Assembly (NCBI RefSeq): GCF_028280385.1
Contig: NZ_JANQLX010000007.1
Coordinates: 1 to 64,000 of the forward strand
Direction: 5' to 3'
DNA length: 64,000 bases
Source: Allomuricauda sp.
Lineage (GTDB): Bacteria > Bacteroidota > Bacteroidia > Flavobacteriales > Flavobacteriaceae
The notes under the pieces were generated by a model. It was not told the origin of the DNA. It saw only the letters and a list, made by a program, of their open reading frames with translations, and did no database searches. Below, piece after piece: positions 25,703 through 35,176 of the stretch (positions within the stretch are counted from its first letter, which is position 1; every line of letters begins with the position of its first letter). Both the position numbers and the translations under genes were made by a program.

Positions 25703-27287
25703 TGTCATAGATACGTATACCGTAGCATCCAAAGAACTCACGATGGGCCAGAAAGTTGGACAATTGTTTATGCCCCCAGCCTTTATAAACGACACCGAGG
25801 AAGAAGTTCAAAAGTTGGAAGAACTTATCCGCACCAAGCACATAGGTGCGCTTTGCTTTTTCCATAGCAGGGCAAGTGCAGCCACCAATTTTGAAGGCAA
25901 AAAGAAAGTGGTATACAACGAGAACAGCTATGATCGCCTAAAAGGCTTGATTCAACGATATCAAAGCGCAGCTAAAATTCCGCTTTTGATCGCGATCGAT
26001 GCAGAATGGGGCTTGGCCATGCGTGTTGAAAACACACCTCAGTATCCCTATGCCATTACCTTGGGCGCCATTCAAGACAACCAAGACCTCATATACCAAG
26101 TTGGCCGGCAAATTGGGATGGACTGTTTGCACGCAGGTATCCATTGGAACCTTTCCCCTGTGGTCGACATCAACAACAATCCCGAAAATCCTGTTATAGG
26201 ATACCGTTCTTTTGGTGATGACAAAGAGAAAGTACTGTCCAAAGCAAGGGCTTATCTTCAGGGCTTAAGCGGTTCGGGAGTGTTGAATTCCATCAAACAT
26301 TTTCCTGGACATGGAGACACGGCTACCGATTCCCATTTGGGACTACCGGTCATTGATAAATCCAAAAAGGACTTGCTGGACAATGAACTGTACCCCTTTA
26401 AAAAGTTGATCGAGGAGGGGGTTGATTCCGTAATGGTAGGACATTTATCAGTACCCTCATTGGATCCCACAGGCAACCCGGCAACAACTTCCTACGCAGT
26501 AATTACCGAACTACTCAGAAAAGAATTTGGATTTGACGGTGTGATTATCTCCGACGCCCTGAACATGCATGCCGTTTCCAAAAATTTTGATGAAAAAGGT
26601 GCCCTGGAAACCACCGCATTTTTAGCAGGCATGGATATGATGTGTTTTACGGAGCATCCTTCGGAAAGCATCGAAAAAATACGGACAACTGCATCGCCAG
26701 AACGCATTGAGACCAGTTTTGAAAGAATCTGGAAATTGAAGGAAAGGGCCTTTGCCAACACAAACACTAAAAAACAGCATGCAAATTCCCATGGCAACCT
26801 GAACAGACAGCTGGCGGCACAATCCATTTCGGTGGTAAATTCCACCCCTCAACTCCTGGACAAAGCAAGGACGGGCAAGTTCGTTAATTTATCCGCTGGA
26901 AACCCTACCGCCAATCAGTTCTCCAAAGCCCTTGAAAAAGAATTTGGTTCGCCACATTTAAGTTTGGAGGATTCCAACATGGCTGAACCCACAGATGAAA
27001 TTTTGGTATTGGCACTTTTTCCTCCCTCGGTAAAATCAAAAAACAACTTTGGATTGGGGACCCGGTTGCTGGACACCATCAATGCCGTATTGGAAAAACA
27101 AAAAGTAGTACTCTATTTATTTGGCAATCCGTATGTCCTCGACATTTTAGAGTTAAACAAGGAATCGCACATTGTGGCGGTCTACCAAGATTTTCCTGAA
27201 TTTCAGGAATTGGCGCTTGCCCATTTTAAGGGGGAGGCTCCTACCCTGGGCCAACTTCCCGTGCAATTAAAAACCTTTGTAATATGA
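25695..27287 (+). CDS. nagZ: Cytoplasmic GH3 beta-N-acetylglucosaminidase (NagZ-type)
   Basis: This 530-residue protein lacks a signal peptide, so it should work in the cytoplasm like E. coli NagZ, removing GlcNAc from GlcNAc-(anhydro)MurNAc. The NagZ signature KHFPGHGDTATDSH is at residues 201-214; its His-Asp pair serves as acid/base in this subfamily. The nucleophile is probably Asp287 in GVIISDALNMHAV. After the (beta/alpha)8 barrel there is a C-terminal domain of about 170 residues (LFPPSVKSKNNFG and others), which E. coli NagZ lacks. It overlaps the permease gene upstream by 8 bases and the methyltransferase gene downstream by 4 (ATGA). Confidence 0.92.
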   Translation: MNNVIDTYTVASKELTMGQKVGQLFMPPAFINDTEEEVQKLEELIRTKHIGALCFFHSRASAATNFEGKKKVVYNENSYDRLKGLIQRYQSAAKIPLLIAIDAEWGLAMRVENTPQYPYAITLGAIQDNQDLIYQVGRQIGMDCLHAGIHWNLSPVVDINNNPENPVIGYRSFGDDKEKVLSKARAYLQGLSGSGVLNSIKHFPGHGDTATDSHLGLPVIDKSKKDLLDNELYPFKKLIEEGVDSVMVGHLSVPSLDPTGNPATTSYAVITELLRKEFGFDGVIISDALNMHAVSKNFDEKGALETTAFLAGMDMMCFTEHPSESIEKIRTTASPERIETSFERIWKLKERAFANTNTKKQHANSHGNLNRQLAAQSISVVNSTPQLLDKARTGKFVNLSAGNPTANQFSKALEKEFGSPHLSLEDSNMAEPTDEILVLALFPPSVKSKNNFGLGTRLLDTINAVLEKQKVVLYLFGNPYVLDILELNKESHIVAVYQDFPEFQELALAHFKGEAPTLGQLPVQLKTFVI

Positions 27288-27952
27288 CGACCGAAATCAT
27301 TTCATCATGGAAAAAGAACGCTGCGGAATGGATCAAGGTAATGAACGAAAACAGTATTGCATCCCGGCAGTTCACCAATCGGGCCATCGAGGAAGTTATT
27401 CGAAGTGTTCCTTGCACGTCAGCAGTTGATATTGGCTGTGGAGAGGGTTGGCTTACCCGTAAAATGGGTAGTATGGGTATTAAAGCGGTTGGGTTGGACG
27501 CCATTGAAGCCCTAATCTTGGAGGCCCGTAAAAAGGGCCCGCAAACTTTTGAGGTCTTCACTTTTGAGGACATCATTACGGGCAAAGTTATTCCCGGAGG
27601 ACCATTTGATTGCGCCGTGTTCAATTTTTGTTTATATCTGGAGAAAGGATTGCCTGAGCTATTGCAAAATACCCTCTCACAATTGAATCCCGAAGCCACC
27701 TTGGTCATCCAGACCTTGCACCCTTATTTTCTGTTGCAGAATAACCAACCTTATCAAAGTCAATGGTTGGCTGATTCCTGGAAAGGACTCCCTGGAAATT
27801 TTGAAGATGGCCACGCCTGGTATGCCAGGACTTTCGAAGACTGGTCGCAGGTGTTGGTAGGATTAAAAAACACAGAACACTCCTTCCACGAAGTGACAAA
27901 TGACGCCAAAGAGCCGGTTTCATTGATTATCAAGATAAAAAAGCATATATGA
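27284..27952 (+). CDS. Class I SAM-dependent methyltransferase of unknown substrate
   Basis: This 222-residue protein has the Rossmann-fold methyltransferase motif I (VDIGCGEGW, residues 48-56) followed by an acidic residue after strand 2 (GLDAIE). It has no signal peptide or membrane segment. The gene is locked between nagZ and anmK by two 4-base ATGA overlaps, so it is made from the same message and its rate is coupled to theirs. General BioC/UbiG-like methyltransferases look like this, but I cannot name its substrate. The tight linkage suggests a role in the amino sugar or muropeptide pathway. Confidence 0.85.
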   Translation: MTTEIISSWKKNAAEWIKVMNENSIASRQFTNRAIEEVIRSVPCTSAVDIGCGEGWLTRKMGSMGIKAVGLDAIEALILEARKKGPQTFEVFTFEDIITGKVIPGGPFDCAVFNFCLYLEKGLPELLQNTLSQLNPEATLVIQTLHPYFLLQNNQPYQSQWLADSWKGLPGNFEDGHAWYARTFEDWSQVLVGLKNTEHSFHEVTNDAKEPVSLIIKIKKHI

Positions 27953-29028
27953 CCAATTACACGGTTTTGGGAATGATGTCCGGCACCTCCTTGGATGGCC
28001 TTGATTTGGCAGTTTGCCACCTGAGTTGGTTAGATGGCCAATGGAAGTTCAGCATTGGGGAGACCCGGGAAGTTCCATACGAACAGTTGTTGAGGGAACA
28101 ATTAAAAAATGCCATATTCCTTTCTGATGAAGCGCATGGTAAACTCCATAGAGACTATGGGATTTGGCTGGGACAGCAGGCAAAACAGTTTATCAATGAG
28201 AAGCAATTGGAGGTGGATTTTATCGCCAGCCATGGACATACCTCACACCACAGGCCGGAAGACGGATTTACCTTTCAACTGGGCGAAGGGCAGCTCTTGG
28301 CCAATAGCTGTGGCAAACAAGTGGTATGCGATTTTAGAACCATGGATGTATCCTTGGGGGGCCAGGGAGCACCTTTGGTTCCCATTGGCGATACATTCTT
28401 GTTCAGCGAATACGATTTCTGCCTCAATTTAGGGGGCATCAGTAATATGTCTTTTGAAAAGGAAGGGCAGCGAATTGCCTATGACATTGGTCTAGCCAAT
28501 ATGCCCTTGAACCTTATCACAAGAAGAATGGGGTTGGAATATGACGACAATGGCAAATTGGCCCGTTCCGGTACACTGGACGATAATTTATTGGCCCAGT
28601 TGAACGCTTTGGGGTATTATAAACTTCCCTACCCAAAATCAACGGGATACGAGTGGTTTACCTCTGAAATTGTCCCATTAATTGAAGGTTCCAATGCTTC
28701 CAATGAAGACCTGCTCCATACTTTTATCGATCATAATTGTGAGCAAATAGCCCGTCAAGTGCAGCTGCACAACTCGGGGCACCCCCTACAACTCCTGGTT
28801 ACGGGAGGTGGGGCCCTCAACCAGTTTTTTGTTGATACCCTTCAAGAACATTTGGCTGACAATGTAACTGTAGTGGTACCGGACAAAAAACTTATCGCTT
28901 ATAAAGAAGCCTTGGTATTTGCATTTATGGGTGTATTGAAGGTAAGGGGCGAAATCAATGTATTGAGTTCCGTGACCGGCGCCCGAAAAGATTCCAGTAG
29001 TGGCGAAGTCTTTTACCCCAAATCCTAA
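27949..29028 (+). CDS. anmK: Anhydro-N-acetylmuramic acid kinase
   Basis: AnmK hydrolyses the 1,6-anhydro ring of anhydroMurNAc and phosphorylates it with ATP, giving MurNAc-6-phosphate, the substrate of MurQ encoded in this locus. The 359-residue protein (369 in E. coli) starts with the family nucleotide-binding motif GMMSGTSLDGLDLA (residues 8-21). It also has ASHGHTSHHRPEDG, LNLGGISNMSF and VTGGGALN, all typical of the sugar kinase/ASKHA fold. It overlaps the methyltransferase stop by 4 bases and the convergent MFS gene by 4 bases, closing the operon. Its presence argues that lytic transglycosylase products reach the cytoplasm. Confidence 0.95.
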   Translation: MTNYTVLGMMSGTSLDGLDLAVCHLSWLDGQWKFSIGETREVPYEQLLREQLKNAIFLSDEAHGKLHRDYGIWLGQQAKQFINEKQLEVDFIASHGHTSHHRPEDGFTFQLGEGQLLANSCGKQVVCDFRTMDVSLGGQGAPLVPIGDTFLFSEYDFCLNLGGISNMSFEKEGQRIAYDIGLANMPLNLITRRMGLEYDDNGKLARSGTLDDNLLAQLNALGYYKLPYPKSTGYEWFTSEIVPLIEGSNASNEDLLHTFIDHNCEQIARQVQLHNSGHPLQLLVTGGGALNQFFVDTLQEHLADNVTVVVPDKKLIAYKEALVFAFMGVLKVRGEINVLSSVTGARKDSSSGEVFYPKS

Positions 29029-30236
29029 TTGGTAAGTGCCACCTGTTTGCGCTTTCTTGTGGTCACCACAATTAAGAGCGACAATATTCCACAAATGGCC
29101 AATCCGGCGAAAAGTGGCCAAACACTATCCGCAATAAAGTCTCCAATGAAGGTAGCTATAGGAATGGCAAGCAAAGTGGATACAAACCCATTGATAGCTG
29201 CTCCTATTCCCGCAATATGACCGATGGGCTCCATGGCAATAGAACGAAAATTTCCCCACATAAACCCAAGACAAAAGAATTGTATGGACAAAAACCCCAC
29301 CAATATATAGATGTTGGGATTGGGTGTTCCCCAAAATAACAATACGTAAAGTATTGCAATGGCACAAAACACCGTCAGGGCGAATAGGGAAAGCTTACGC
29401 ATTCCAAAACGCATTACCAAGGTTCCATTCATAAAGGTGGATAAGCCAATGGAGATGGCAAGTCCCGCAAAAATATATGGGAACGCCTCCTTCAAATTAT
29501 ACTGTGTCTCGAATATATGTTGGGATGCGCTAAGATAGACCAGAAAAGCGCCCGTAACCAGTCCCGACACAAAAGTAAAAACAATGGTTTCCCTAAATTT
29601 AAAGAACTCCCGTACACCATCCACAAAGACATGCCGCGTAAAAGGAATCTTGTATTGAGGCTTTAAGGTTTCAGGTTGTCTCTTCCAAAACCAAAGAGCC
29701 ACCACCAAGGCAAAAAACAATTGGATATAAAAAATGGCCTCCCATCCAAAAGCATCAAGAATGAGTTTTCCAATAGCGGGTGCTACTACAGGAATCAATA
29801 TAAAAAAAGCTACTACGAAGGACATGACCTTGGCCATGTAATCTCCCTTGTAGGTATCCCTAATAATAGAAATGGAGAGCGTTCTTGGGGCCGAAAGTCC
29901 GATGCCCTGCAAAATCCTACCCACAACCATTATTTCCAGGGACGGTGCCCAAACACAGATAACACTGGCCAGGGCAAACAAGATAAAACCTAGGTATACC
30001 ACCGGTTTTCTACCGTAGCAATCCGATAGCGGACCAAACACCAATTGCCCTACACCAAGCCCCAGAAAAATCATGGTGATCAGCAACTGGTTATCAGTGG
30101 CACTGTAACTGTGGATGGCCTCCCCAATATTAGAAATGGCAGGCAGTAACGCATCAATGGCCAGGGCCACAATAGACATCAATGCGGCCATCAAAGCCAC
30201 AAATTCAAAATTGGGTTTTTGCATTTCGTTTTGCAT
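29025..30236 (-). CDS. Bcr/CflA-family multidrug MFS transporter
   Basis: This 403-residue protein has about 12 membrane segments. Motif A of drug/proton antiporters is visible as GPLSDCYGRKPV after the second segment, and GRILQGIGLSAPRTLS follows, both characteristic of the Bcr/CflA branch of 12-segment exporters. It converges on anmK with a 4-base overlap and is probably unrelated to that operon. The start used is ATG 30236; a second ATG four codons downstream (30224) is also possible. A perfect -7 element ends 4 bases before the first ATG, so with that start the message would have almost no leader. Confidence 0.88.
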   Translation of the reverse strand: MQNEMQKPNFEFVALMAALMSIVALAIDALLPAISNIGEAIHSYSATDNQLLITMIFLGLGVGQLVFGPLSDCYGRKPVVYLGFILFALASVICVWAPSLEIMVVGRILQGIGLSAPRTLSISIIRDTYKGDYMAKVMSFVVAFFILIPVVAPAIGKLILDAFGWEAIFYIQLFFALVVALWFWKRQPETLKPQYKIPFTRHVFVDGVREFFKFRETIVFTFVSGLVTGAFLVYLSASQHIFETQYNLKEAFPYIFAGLAISIGLSTFMNGTLVMRFGMRKLSLFALTVFCAIAILYVLLFWGTPNPNIYILVGFLSIQFFCLGFMWGNFRSIAMEPIGHIAGIGAAINGFVSTLLAIPIATFIGDFIADSVWPLFAGLAICGILSLLIVVTTRKRKQVALTN

Positions 30237-30240
30237 TCCG

Positions 30241-30248
30241 CAAAATTA
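30241..30248 (-). promoter_or_regulatory. Predicted -7 element of the Bcr/CflA transporter gene
   Basis: The minus strand reads TAATTTTG, an exact TAnnTTTG match, with 4 bases between it and ATG 30236. A TTGG lies 16 bases upstream. The message would be leaderless or nearly so unless ATG 30224 is used. Confidence 0.45.
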
Positions 30249-30381
30249 GCAATACCCCAAAGACCAAGGAAGTTTTTATGATAGTATTAATGTTATCCTC
30301 AATAATCAAATCTTATGGTGTTTGAATGGAATTCGCGGTCAAAACGAAAGCTGTTAACCCTATTTTCAGGAGTCGATTGGT

Positions 30382-30389
30382 TATCTTTG
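30382..30389 (+). promoter_or_regulatory. Predicted -7 element before the Gfo/Idh/MocA gene
   Basis: TATCTTTG matches TAnnTTTG exactly, 21 bases before ATG 30411. No good -33 TTG is seen at the usual distance. It excludes the upstream in-frame start at 30315. Confidence 0.45.
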
Positions 30390-30410
30390 AAAACTAACTC
30401 CCCCTTTAGA

Positions 30411-31475
30411 ATGAAAGCACTCAGAACTTTGGTCGTAGGCTGCGGCAATATGGGAACTTCACACGCACGGGCCTATCATAAATTGGACGGATTTGAAATT
30501 GTGGGACTGGTAAGCCGGGGTGCGGAAAGCAGAGAACGTCTTTCCCTAGAACTTGATAACGTCCCTACCTTTTCCGATTATTCAAAGGCATTGAATGAAA
30601 TCAAACCAGATGTTGTATCGATCAATACGTATCCTGATACACACTTCAATTATGTGAAAATGGCACTGGAGGCCAAGGCCCATGTTTTTGTGGAGAAACC
30701 GCTGGCCTTAACGGTTGAAGAGGCCCAGAAGTTGGTAGATCTTTCCAATCAGCATGGAAAAAAGATGGTGGTGGGTTATATTTTGCGGGTGCATCCTACT
30801 TGGGCCAAATTTACCGAAATGGCGCAAACGCTTGGTAAACCCTTGGTAATGCGCATGAACCTGAACCAACAGAGTTCCGGTGCACAATGGCATACCCATA
30901 AACAGTTGATGCAATCCATGTCGCCCATTGTGGATTGCGGTGTCCATTATGTGGACATCATGTGCTCCATGGTGCGCTCCAATCCGGTAAGTGTTTCGGC
31001 CATCGGTGCCAAGCTGTCCAATGAAATTGACTCCCAAATGTACAATTATGGACAACTCCAAGTGCGGTTTGAGGATGGTTCCGTAGGTTGGTATGAAGCA
31101 GGATGGGGACCTATGATGAGCGAAACGGCGTTTTTTATCAAAGATGTAATAGGCCCAAAAGGAAGTGTGTCCATTAGCGATTCCAATAAGGGGGATTCCG
31201 GGGATATTGAGGGGCATACCAAAACTGGCAGTCTTAAACTCCATCATAGCAGCTTGGATGCAGATGGGAACTTCACCAAAAAGGATGAAATTATTGATAC
31301 CGCGGATGAACCGGACCATGACCAACTCTGCCTGCTGGAACAACAGTATCTCTTAAAAGCGATAACCGACGACCTGGACCTGACGCACCATTTGAATGAT
31401 GCCGTGAACAGTCTTAAAATAGCCTTGGCCGCGGACGAATCGGTTAAAACGGGAAAGACCGTATACCTAAACTAG
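30411..31475 (+). CDS. Gfo/Idh/MocA-family NAD(P)-dependent oxidoreductase
   Basis: This 354-residue protein has an N-terminal dinucleotide-binding fold (VVGCGNMGTSHARAYHKL, residues 8-25) and the conserved EKP motif (VEKPLAL, Lys96) that supplies the family's catalytic lysine. The C-terminal half is the usual alpha/beta substrate domain, with a CGVHYVDIM block carrying the conserved His. Such enzymes oxidise or reduce sugars, inositols or related metabolites; the substrate cannot be deduced. ATG 30411 is preferred because the residues start exactly at the fold and a -7 element lies 22 bases upstream. It stands alone, with the carboxylase operon converging on it. Confidence 0.88.
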   Translation: MKALRTLVVGCGNMGTSHARAYHKLDGFEIVGLVSRGAESRERLSLELDNVPTFSDYSKALNEIKPDVVSINTYPDTHFNYVKMALEAKAHVFVEKPLALTVEEAQKLVDLSNQHGKKMVVGYILRVHPTWAKFTEMAQTLGKPLVMRMNLNQQSSGAQWHTHKQLMQSMSPIVDCGVHYVDIMCSMVRSNPVSVSAIGAKLSNEIDSQMYNYGQLQVRFEDGSVGWYEAGWGPMMSETAFFIKDVIGPKGSVSISDSNKGDSGDIEGHTKTGSLKLHHSSLDADGNFTKKDEIIDTADEPDHDQLCLLEQQYLLKAITDDLDLTHHLNDAVNSLKIALAADESVKTGKTVYLN

Positions 31476-31497
31476 GGTCCTTATCCAGTTTACAGGC

Positions 31498-33039
31498 TTA
31501 CAACGGGATATTCCCATGTTTCTTTTTAGGGCTTTCCACTTGCTTTTTCTCCAACATGGCGAAGGCTTTCAACAGCTTTCGGCGGGTGTTCTTTGGAAGT
31601 ATCACCTCATCTATAAACCCGCGTCGTGCCGCCCTATAAGGGTTGGCAAACTTGTCAGCGTATTCCGTCTCTTTCTCTTTTAGTTTTGCCTCAGGGTCTT
31701 CTGCCGCCGCAATTTCCCGTCTAAAAATAATCTCACTTGCCCCTTTGGCCCCCATTACGGCAATTTCTGCTGTGGGCCATGCAAAGTTAAAGTCGGCCCC
31801 AATGTGTTTGGAATTCATCACATCATAGGCCCCTCCATAGGCTTTTCGGGTAATTACAGTGACCCTGGGTACAGTAGCTTCACTCAAGGCATAGAGTAGT
31901 TTTGCCCCATGCATGATGATCCCCGACCACTCCTGATCGGTTCCTGGCAGAAAACCAGGTACATCCACCAACACCAAAAGTGGAATATTGAACGCATCAC
32001 AAAACCGTGTAAATCGGGCTGCCTTTCTCGAACTTTTGACCCCCAGCACACCGGCCAAAAACATGGGTTGATTGGCAATAATGCCCACACTTCTTCCACC
32101 CAATCTCGCGAATCCCACGATAATGTTTTCCGCATAGTCCTTATGGATCTCATAAAAGGAATCCGTATCTATTATTCCCTGGATCACATCATGCATATCG
32201 TAAGGCTTGTTCGGATTATCCGGAACAATATTGGAAAGCTCTTCACGAACTTCGCTACCCAGCTCATATTCCAAATTTTGGGCGGTTTCCCTGTTGTTTT
32301 GGGGCAAATATTCCAGTAGCTTCCTTATGTCGTCCAAACACGCGGCATCATTGGAAGAAGTTTTATGGGCCACCCCGGATTTAACGGCATGGGTACTGGC
32401 ACCCCCAAGTTCTTCTGAAGTAACCTCCTCATTGGTTACGGTCTTTACCACGTTGGGGCCTGTTACGAACATATAACTGGTTTCCTCCACCATGATGATA
32501 AAATCCGTCATGGCCGGGGAATACACGGCTCCTCCGGCACAGGGGCCCATTACGGCAGAAATCTGCGGAATTACACCCGATGCCTGCACGTTCCTGTAAA
32601 ATATATCCGCATAACCTCCAAGGGATTTCACCCCTTCCTGTATTCTGGCACCACCGGAATCATTAAGTCCAATTATGGGCGCCCCAACCTTCATGGCCAA
32701 ATCCATCACCTTACAGATCTTCTCGGCATGGGTTTCTGACAGGGCCCCGCCAAAAACGGTAAAATCCTGTGCATAAACATACACCAAACGTCCATGGATG
32801 GTACCATATCCGGTAACTACCCCATCACCATAATATTGCTCCTTCTCCATGCCAAAGTCGGTGGTCCTGTGGGTGACCAAAATTCCCATTTCCTCAAAAG
32901 ACCCTTCGTCCAACAAATAGGCTATACGTTCCCTGGCTGTGAGCTTTTTCTTTTGATGTTGTTTTTCAATGCGCTTAAGTCCGCCACCCAAATGGGCTTC
33001 GGCCAATTTTTCGTCCAAGATTTTTATTTTGGGATCCAT
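31498..33039 (-). CDS. pccB: Propionyl-CoA carboxylase, beta (carboxyltransferase) subunit
   Basis: This 513-residue subunit moves the carboxyl group from carboxybiotin to the acyl-CoA. Its two crotonase-like halves are visible: [14 protein letters not shown], a CoA/carboxybiotin site in the first, and [24 protein letters not shown], typical of propionyl-CoA carboxylases, in the second. The C-terminal [18 protein letters not shown] also fits the family. It is the third gene of a minus-strand operon after the biotin carrier and biotin carboxylase. The mutase genes nearby argue for propionyl-CoA rather than acetyl-CoA as the main substrate; methylcrotonyl-CoA is less likely. Confidence 0.93.
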   Translation of the reverse strand: MDPKIKILDEKLAEAHLGGGLKRIEKQHQKKKLTARERIAYLLDEGSFEEMGILVTHRTTDFGMEKEQYYGDGVVTGYGTIHGRLVYVYAQDFTVFGGALSETHAEKICKVMDLAMKVGAPIIGLNDSGGARIQEGVKSLGGYADIFYRNVQASGVIPQISAVMGPCAGGAVYSPAMTDFIIMVEETSYMFVTGPNVVKTVTNEEVTSEELGGASTHAVKSGVAHKTSSNDAACLDDIRKLLEYLPQNNRETAQNLEYELGSEVREELSNIVPDNPNKPYDMHDVIQGIIDTDSFYEIHKDYAENIIVGFARLGGRSVGIIANQPMFLAGVLGVKSSRKAARFTRFCDAFNIPLLVLVDVPGFLPGTDQEWSGIIMHGAKLLYALSEATVPRVTVITRKAYGGAYDVMNSKHIGADFNFAWPTAEIAVMGAKGASEIIFRREIAAAEDPEAKLKEKETEYADKFANPYRAARRGFIDEVILPKNTRRKLLKAFAMLEKKQVESPKKKHGNIPL

Positions 33040-33044
33040 GCCAA

Positions 33045-34487
33045 TCAGTTTGTGGGTAGTTGTACGTTCTTTTGATCTTCTAAATATTGGTGCAGAGCCA
33101 ATAGGGCAGCAATTTCAGCTTCCTTCGATTTTTTATCGAGTATGGCTTCCGGGGAATAGTAGTTTTTTACAAAATGGGTATCAAAATTTCCGGATCGGAA
33201 GGCCTCATGTCCCATGACAAAGGAACCAAAGGGCAAAGTGGTCTGAACCCCTTCAATTTTGTAGTCCTGTATGGCCTCTAACATCAGTTCAATGGATTCT
33301 TCCCTGGTTTTGCCATAGGTAATGAGTTTGGAAAGCATGGGATCATAATAAATGGGGATATCCATCCCTTCCTCAAATCCATTGTCAACCCTAATGCCCT
33401 CCCCCACAGGCAGCTTATAGGTTTCTAAGTTCCCTACGCTGGGCAGAAAGTCATTCAATGGGTCTTCAGCATATACCCTTAATTCCATGGCATGACCTTT
33501 GATCTTTAGATCTTCCTGTTTTATGGACAAGGCCTCTCCCCTAGCCACCTTGATTTGCAGTTCCACCAGATCCACCCCGGATATAAGTTCTGTCACCGGA
33601 TGTTCCACTTGCAAACGCGTATTCATTTCAAGGAAATAAAAGTTAAGGTCTGCATCCATTAAAAACTCCACGGTACCGGCACCTACATAGTCGCATGCCT
33701 TGGCCACCTTGGTAGCCGCCACCCCCATGGCCTCACGTAATTCTGGTGTCAGCACGGAGGAAGGGGCTTCCTCCACCACTTTTTGATGACGTCTTTGGAT
33801 ACTGCACTCCCGCTCAAAGAAGTGCAATACATTCCCATGGGTATCCGCCATAACCTGAATCTCGATATGCCTGGGGGAAGTCACATATTTTTCCACAAAA
33901 ACGGAGCCATCACCAAAAGCCGAGGTAGCCTCACTAATGGCACGTTCCATTCCAGATTCAAGGTCTCCTTCCCTTTCCACGATGCGCATACCCTTACCCC
34001 CGCCACCGGCCGAAGCCTTGATCAACACCGGATAGCCTATTTCATTTGCAATTTCATGGGCCTTGGCTACATCGGTAATGGCCTCGTCAATACCTGGCAC
34101 CATGGGTATATCATAAGCCTTCACAGCTTCCTTGGCTGCCAATTTGCTCCCCATAATCCTAATGGCCTTGGATTTGGGTCCGATAAAAATGATTCCATTT
34201 TTTTCAACGTTTTCGGCAAATTCGGCATTCTCACTCAGGAAACCGTAGCCCGGATGGATTCCATCCACGTTAAGATCCTTGGCCACAGCTATAATTTTGT
34301 CCCCCAACAAATAAGATTGATTGGAAGGTGGTGCTCCTATACAAACAGCTTCATCCGCAAACCTAACATGGGGGGCGTTTCTATCTGCTTCAGAATATAC
34401 TGCCACGGTGCGAATTCCCATTTTCTTGGCAGTTTTCATTACCCTTAGGGCAATTTCACCGCGGTTCGCAATCAGTATTTTTTTCAT
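33045..34487 (-). CDS. accC: Acyl-CoA carboxylase, biotin carboxylase subunit
   Basis: This 480-residue enzyme uses ATP and bicarbonate to carboxylate biotin on the carrier encoded just upstream. It shows the N-terminal biotin carboxylase domain ([26 protein letters not shown]), the ATP-grasp glycine-rich loop [10 protein letters not shown] (residues 159-168), [13 protein letters not shown], and [12 protein letters not shown]. It is shorter than fused PccA proteins because the biotinyl domain is a separate gene. The spacing to pccB is 5 bases and to the carrier gene 8 bases, so all three should form one complex from one message. Confidence 0.93.
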   Translation of the reverse strand: MKKILIANRGEIALRVMKTAKKMGIRTVAVYSEADRNAPHVRFADEAVCIGAPPSNQSYLLGDKIIAVAKDLNVDGIHPGYGFLSENAEFAENVEKNGIIFIGPKSKAIRIMGSKLAAKEAVKAYDIPMVPGIDEAITDVAKAHEIANEIGYPVLIKASAGGGGKGMRIVEREGDLESGMERAISEATSAFGDGSVFVEKYVTSPRHIEIQVMADTHGNVLHFFERECSIQRRHQKVVEEAPSSVLTPELREAMGVAATKVAKACDYVGAGTVEFLMDADLNFYFLEMNTRLQVEHPVTELISGVDLVELQIKVARGEALSIKQEDLKIKGHAMELRVYAEDPLNDFLPSVGNLETYKLPVGEGIRVDNGFEEGMDIPIYYDPMLSKLITYGKTREESIELMLEAIQDYKIEGVQTTLPFGSFVMGHEAFRSGNFDTHFVKNYYSPEAILDKKSKEAEIAALLALHQYLEDQKNVQLPTN

Positions 34488-34495
34488 ATCAGGAA

Positions 34496-34996
34496 TTATT
34501 CGAATTCAATGAGCAATTGTTTTTTCTCTACGGCATCGCCCTTGCCGACCGCAATTTTTTTGATCACTCCTTTTCTGGGCGATGTGATGATGTTTTCCAT
34601 TTTCATGGCCTCCAAAATGAGCAACTGATCATCCTCCTCCACTTCCTGGCCTTCTTTAATGGAAATATCCAGGATCAAACCAGGCATGGGGGCCTCTATG
34701 GAATCAATGCTTTTTGCACCATTGGTGGCGAAGCCCATTTGCTCAATCAGCCTATCCAAGGGTCGGTTGATCTCCACTTCGTATTCATTTCCGTTAACCA
34801 ACAAGGTATAGCTACGACGATTAAAATCGCTGTTCAAAACTTCGATATGATAGGAGATCCCATCTTTTAAAAGATGGTAACGACCGTCACCGGATTTGAT
34901 CAGGTCTAAATCGCCAACAAGGTCTTGGTCCAACTGAAAATTGAGTTGTCCATCCACCTTTAGCTCAAAGGATTTTTCCATATAGAAAGTGCTCAT
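34496..34996 (-). CDS. Biotin carboxyl carrier subunit of the acyl-CoA carboxylase
   Basis: This 166-residue protein ends in a biotinyl domain of about 75 residues. The biotin attachment site is EAMKM with Lys132, preceded by APMPGLI and followed by the mirror-image beta-strand hairpin ending QLLIEFE. The N-terminal half may be the linker that contacts the carboxylase and transferase subunits. It is first in the minus-strand operon with the biotin carboxylase and pccB. A second possible start (ATG five codons downstream) would change little. Confidence 0.92.
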   Translation of the reverse strand: MSTFYMEKSFELKVDGQLNFQLDQDLVGDLDLIKSGDGRYHLLKDGISYHIEVLNSDFNRRSYTLLVNGNEYEVEINRPLDRLIEQMGFATNGAKSIDSIEAPMPGLILDISIKEGQEVEEDDQLLILEAMKMENIITSPRKGVIKKIAVGKGDAVEKKQLLIEFE

Positions 34997-35130
34997 TGGG
35001 TTATAGATATAAATATAAGGTTAAAGCTGTACTCGCCAGCAAAGCTATACCTATTTCATTTCAGGAATTATGACATTGGTCATTCCCTATATGGGCAATT
35101 CGCACTAATTATGCACAGGAAATGGGTAGG

Positions 35131-35159
35131 TTGAAAATCTTATCAAATGCTTACTTTTG
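35131..35159 (+). promoter_or_regulatory. Predicted promoter of the udk-divIC-mutAB group
   Basis: TTG (35131-35133), 18 bases, then TACTTTTG (35152-35159) fits the Bacteroidota consensus. The element lies inside the longest possible reading of udk, so translation must start at ATG 35177, leaving a leader of about ten bases. Confidence 0.6.
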
Positions 35160-35176
35160 GGAATAAAATTATCATT

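Noticed and set aside
13804..29028. The locus as a chitin utilisation cluster
   Set aside because: There is no GH18/GH20 chitinase or hexosaminidase, while murQ and anmK are specific to muramic acid sugars.
33783..34448. Plus-strand frame of 221 codons opposite the biotin carboxylase gene
   Set aside because: The minus strand encodes a textbook biotin carboxylase; the plus frame has no family motif and is a codon-usage shadow.
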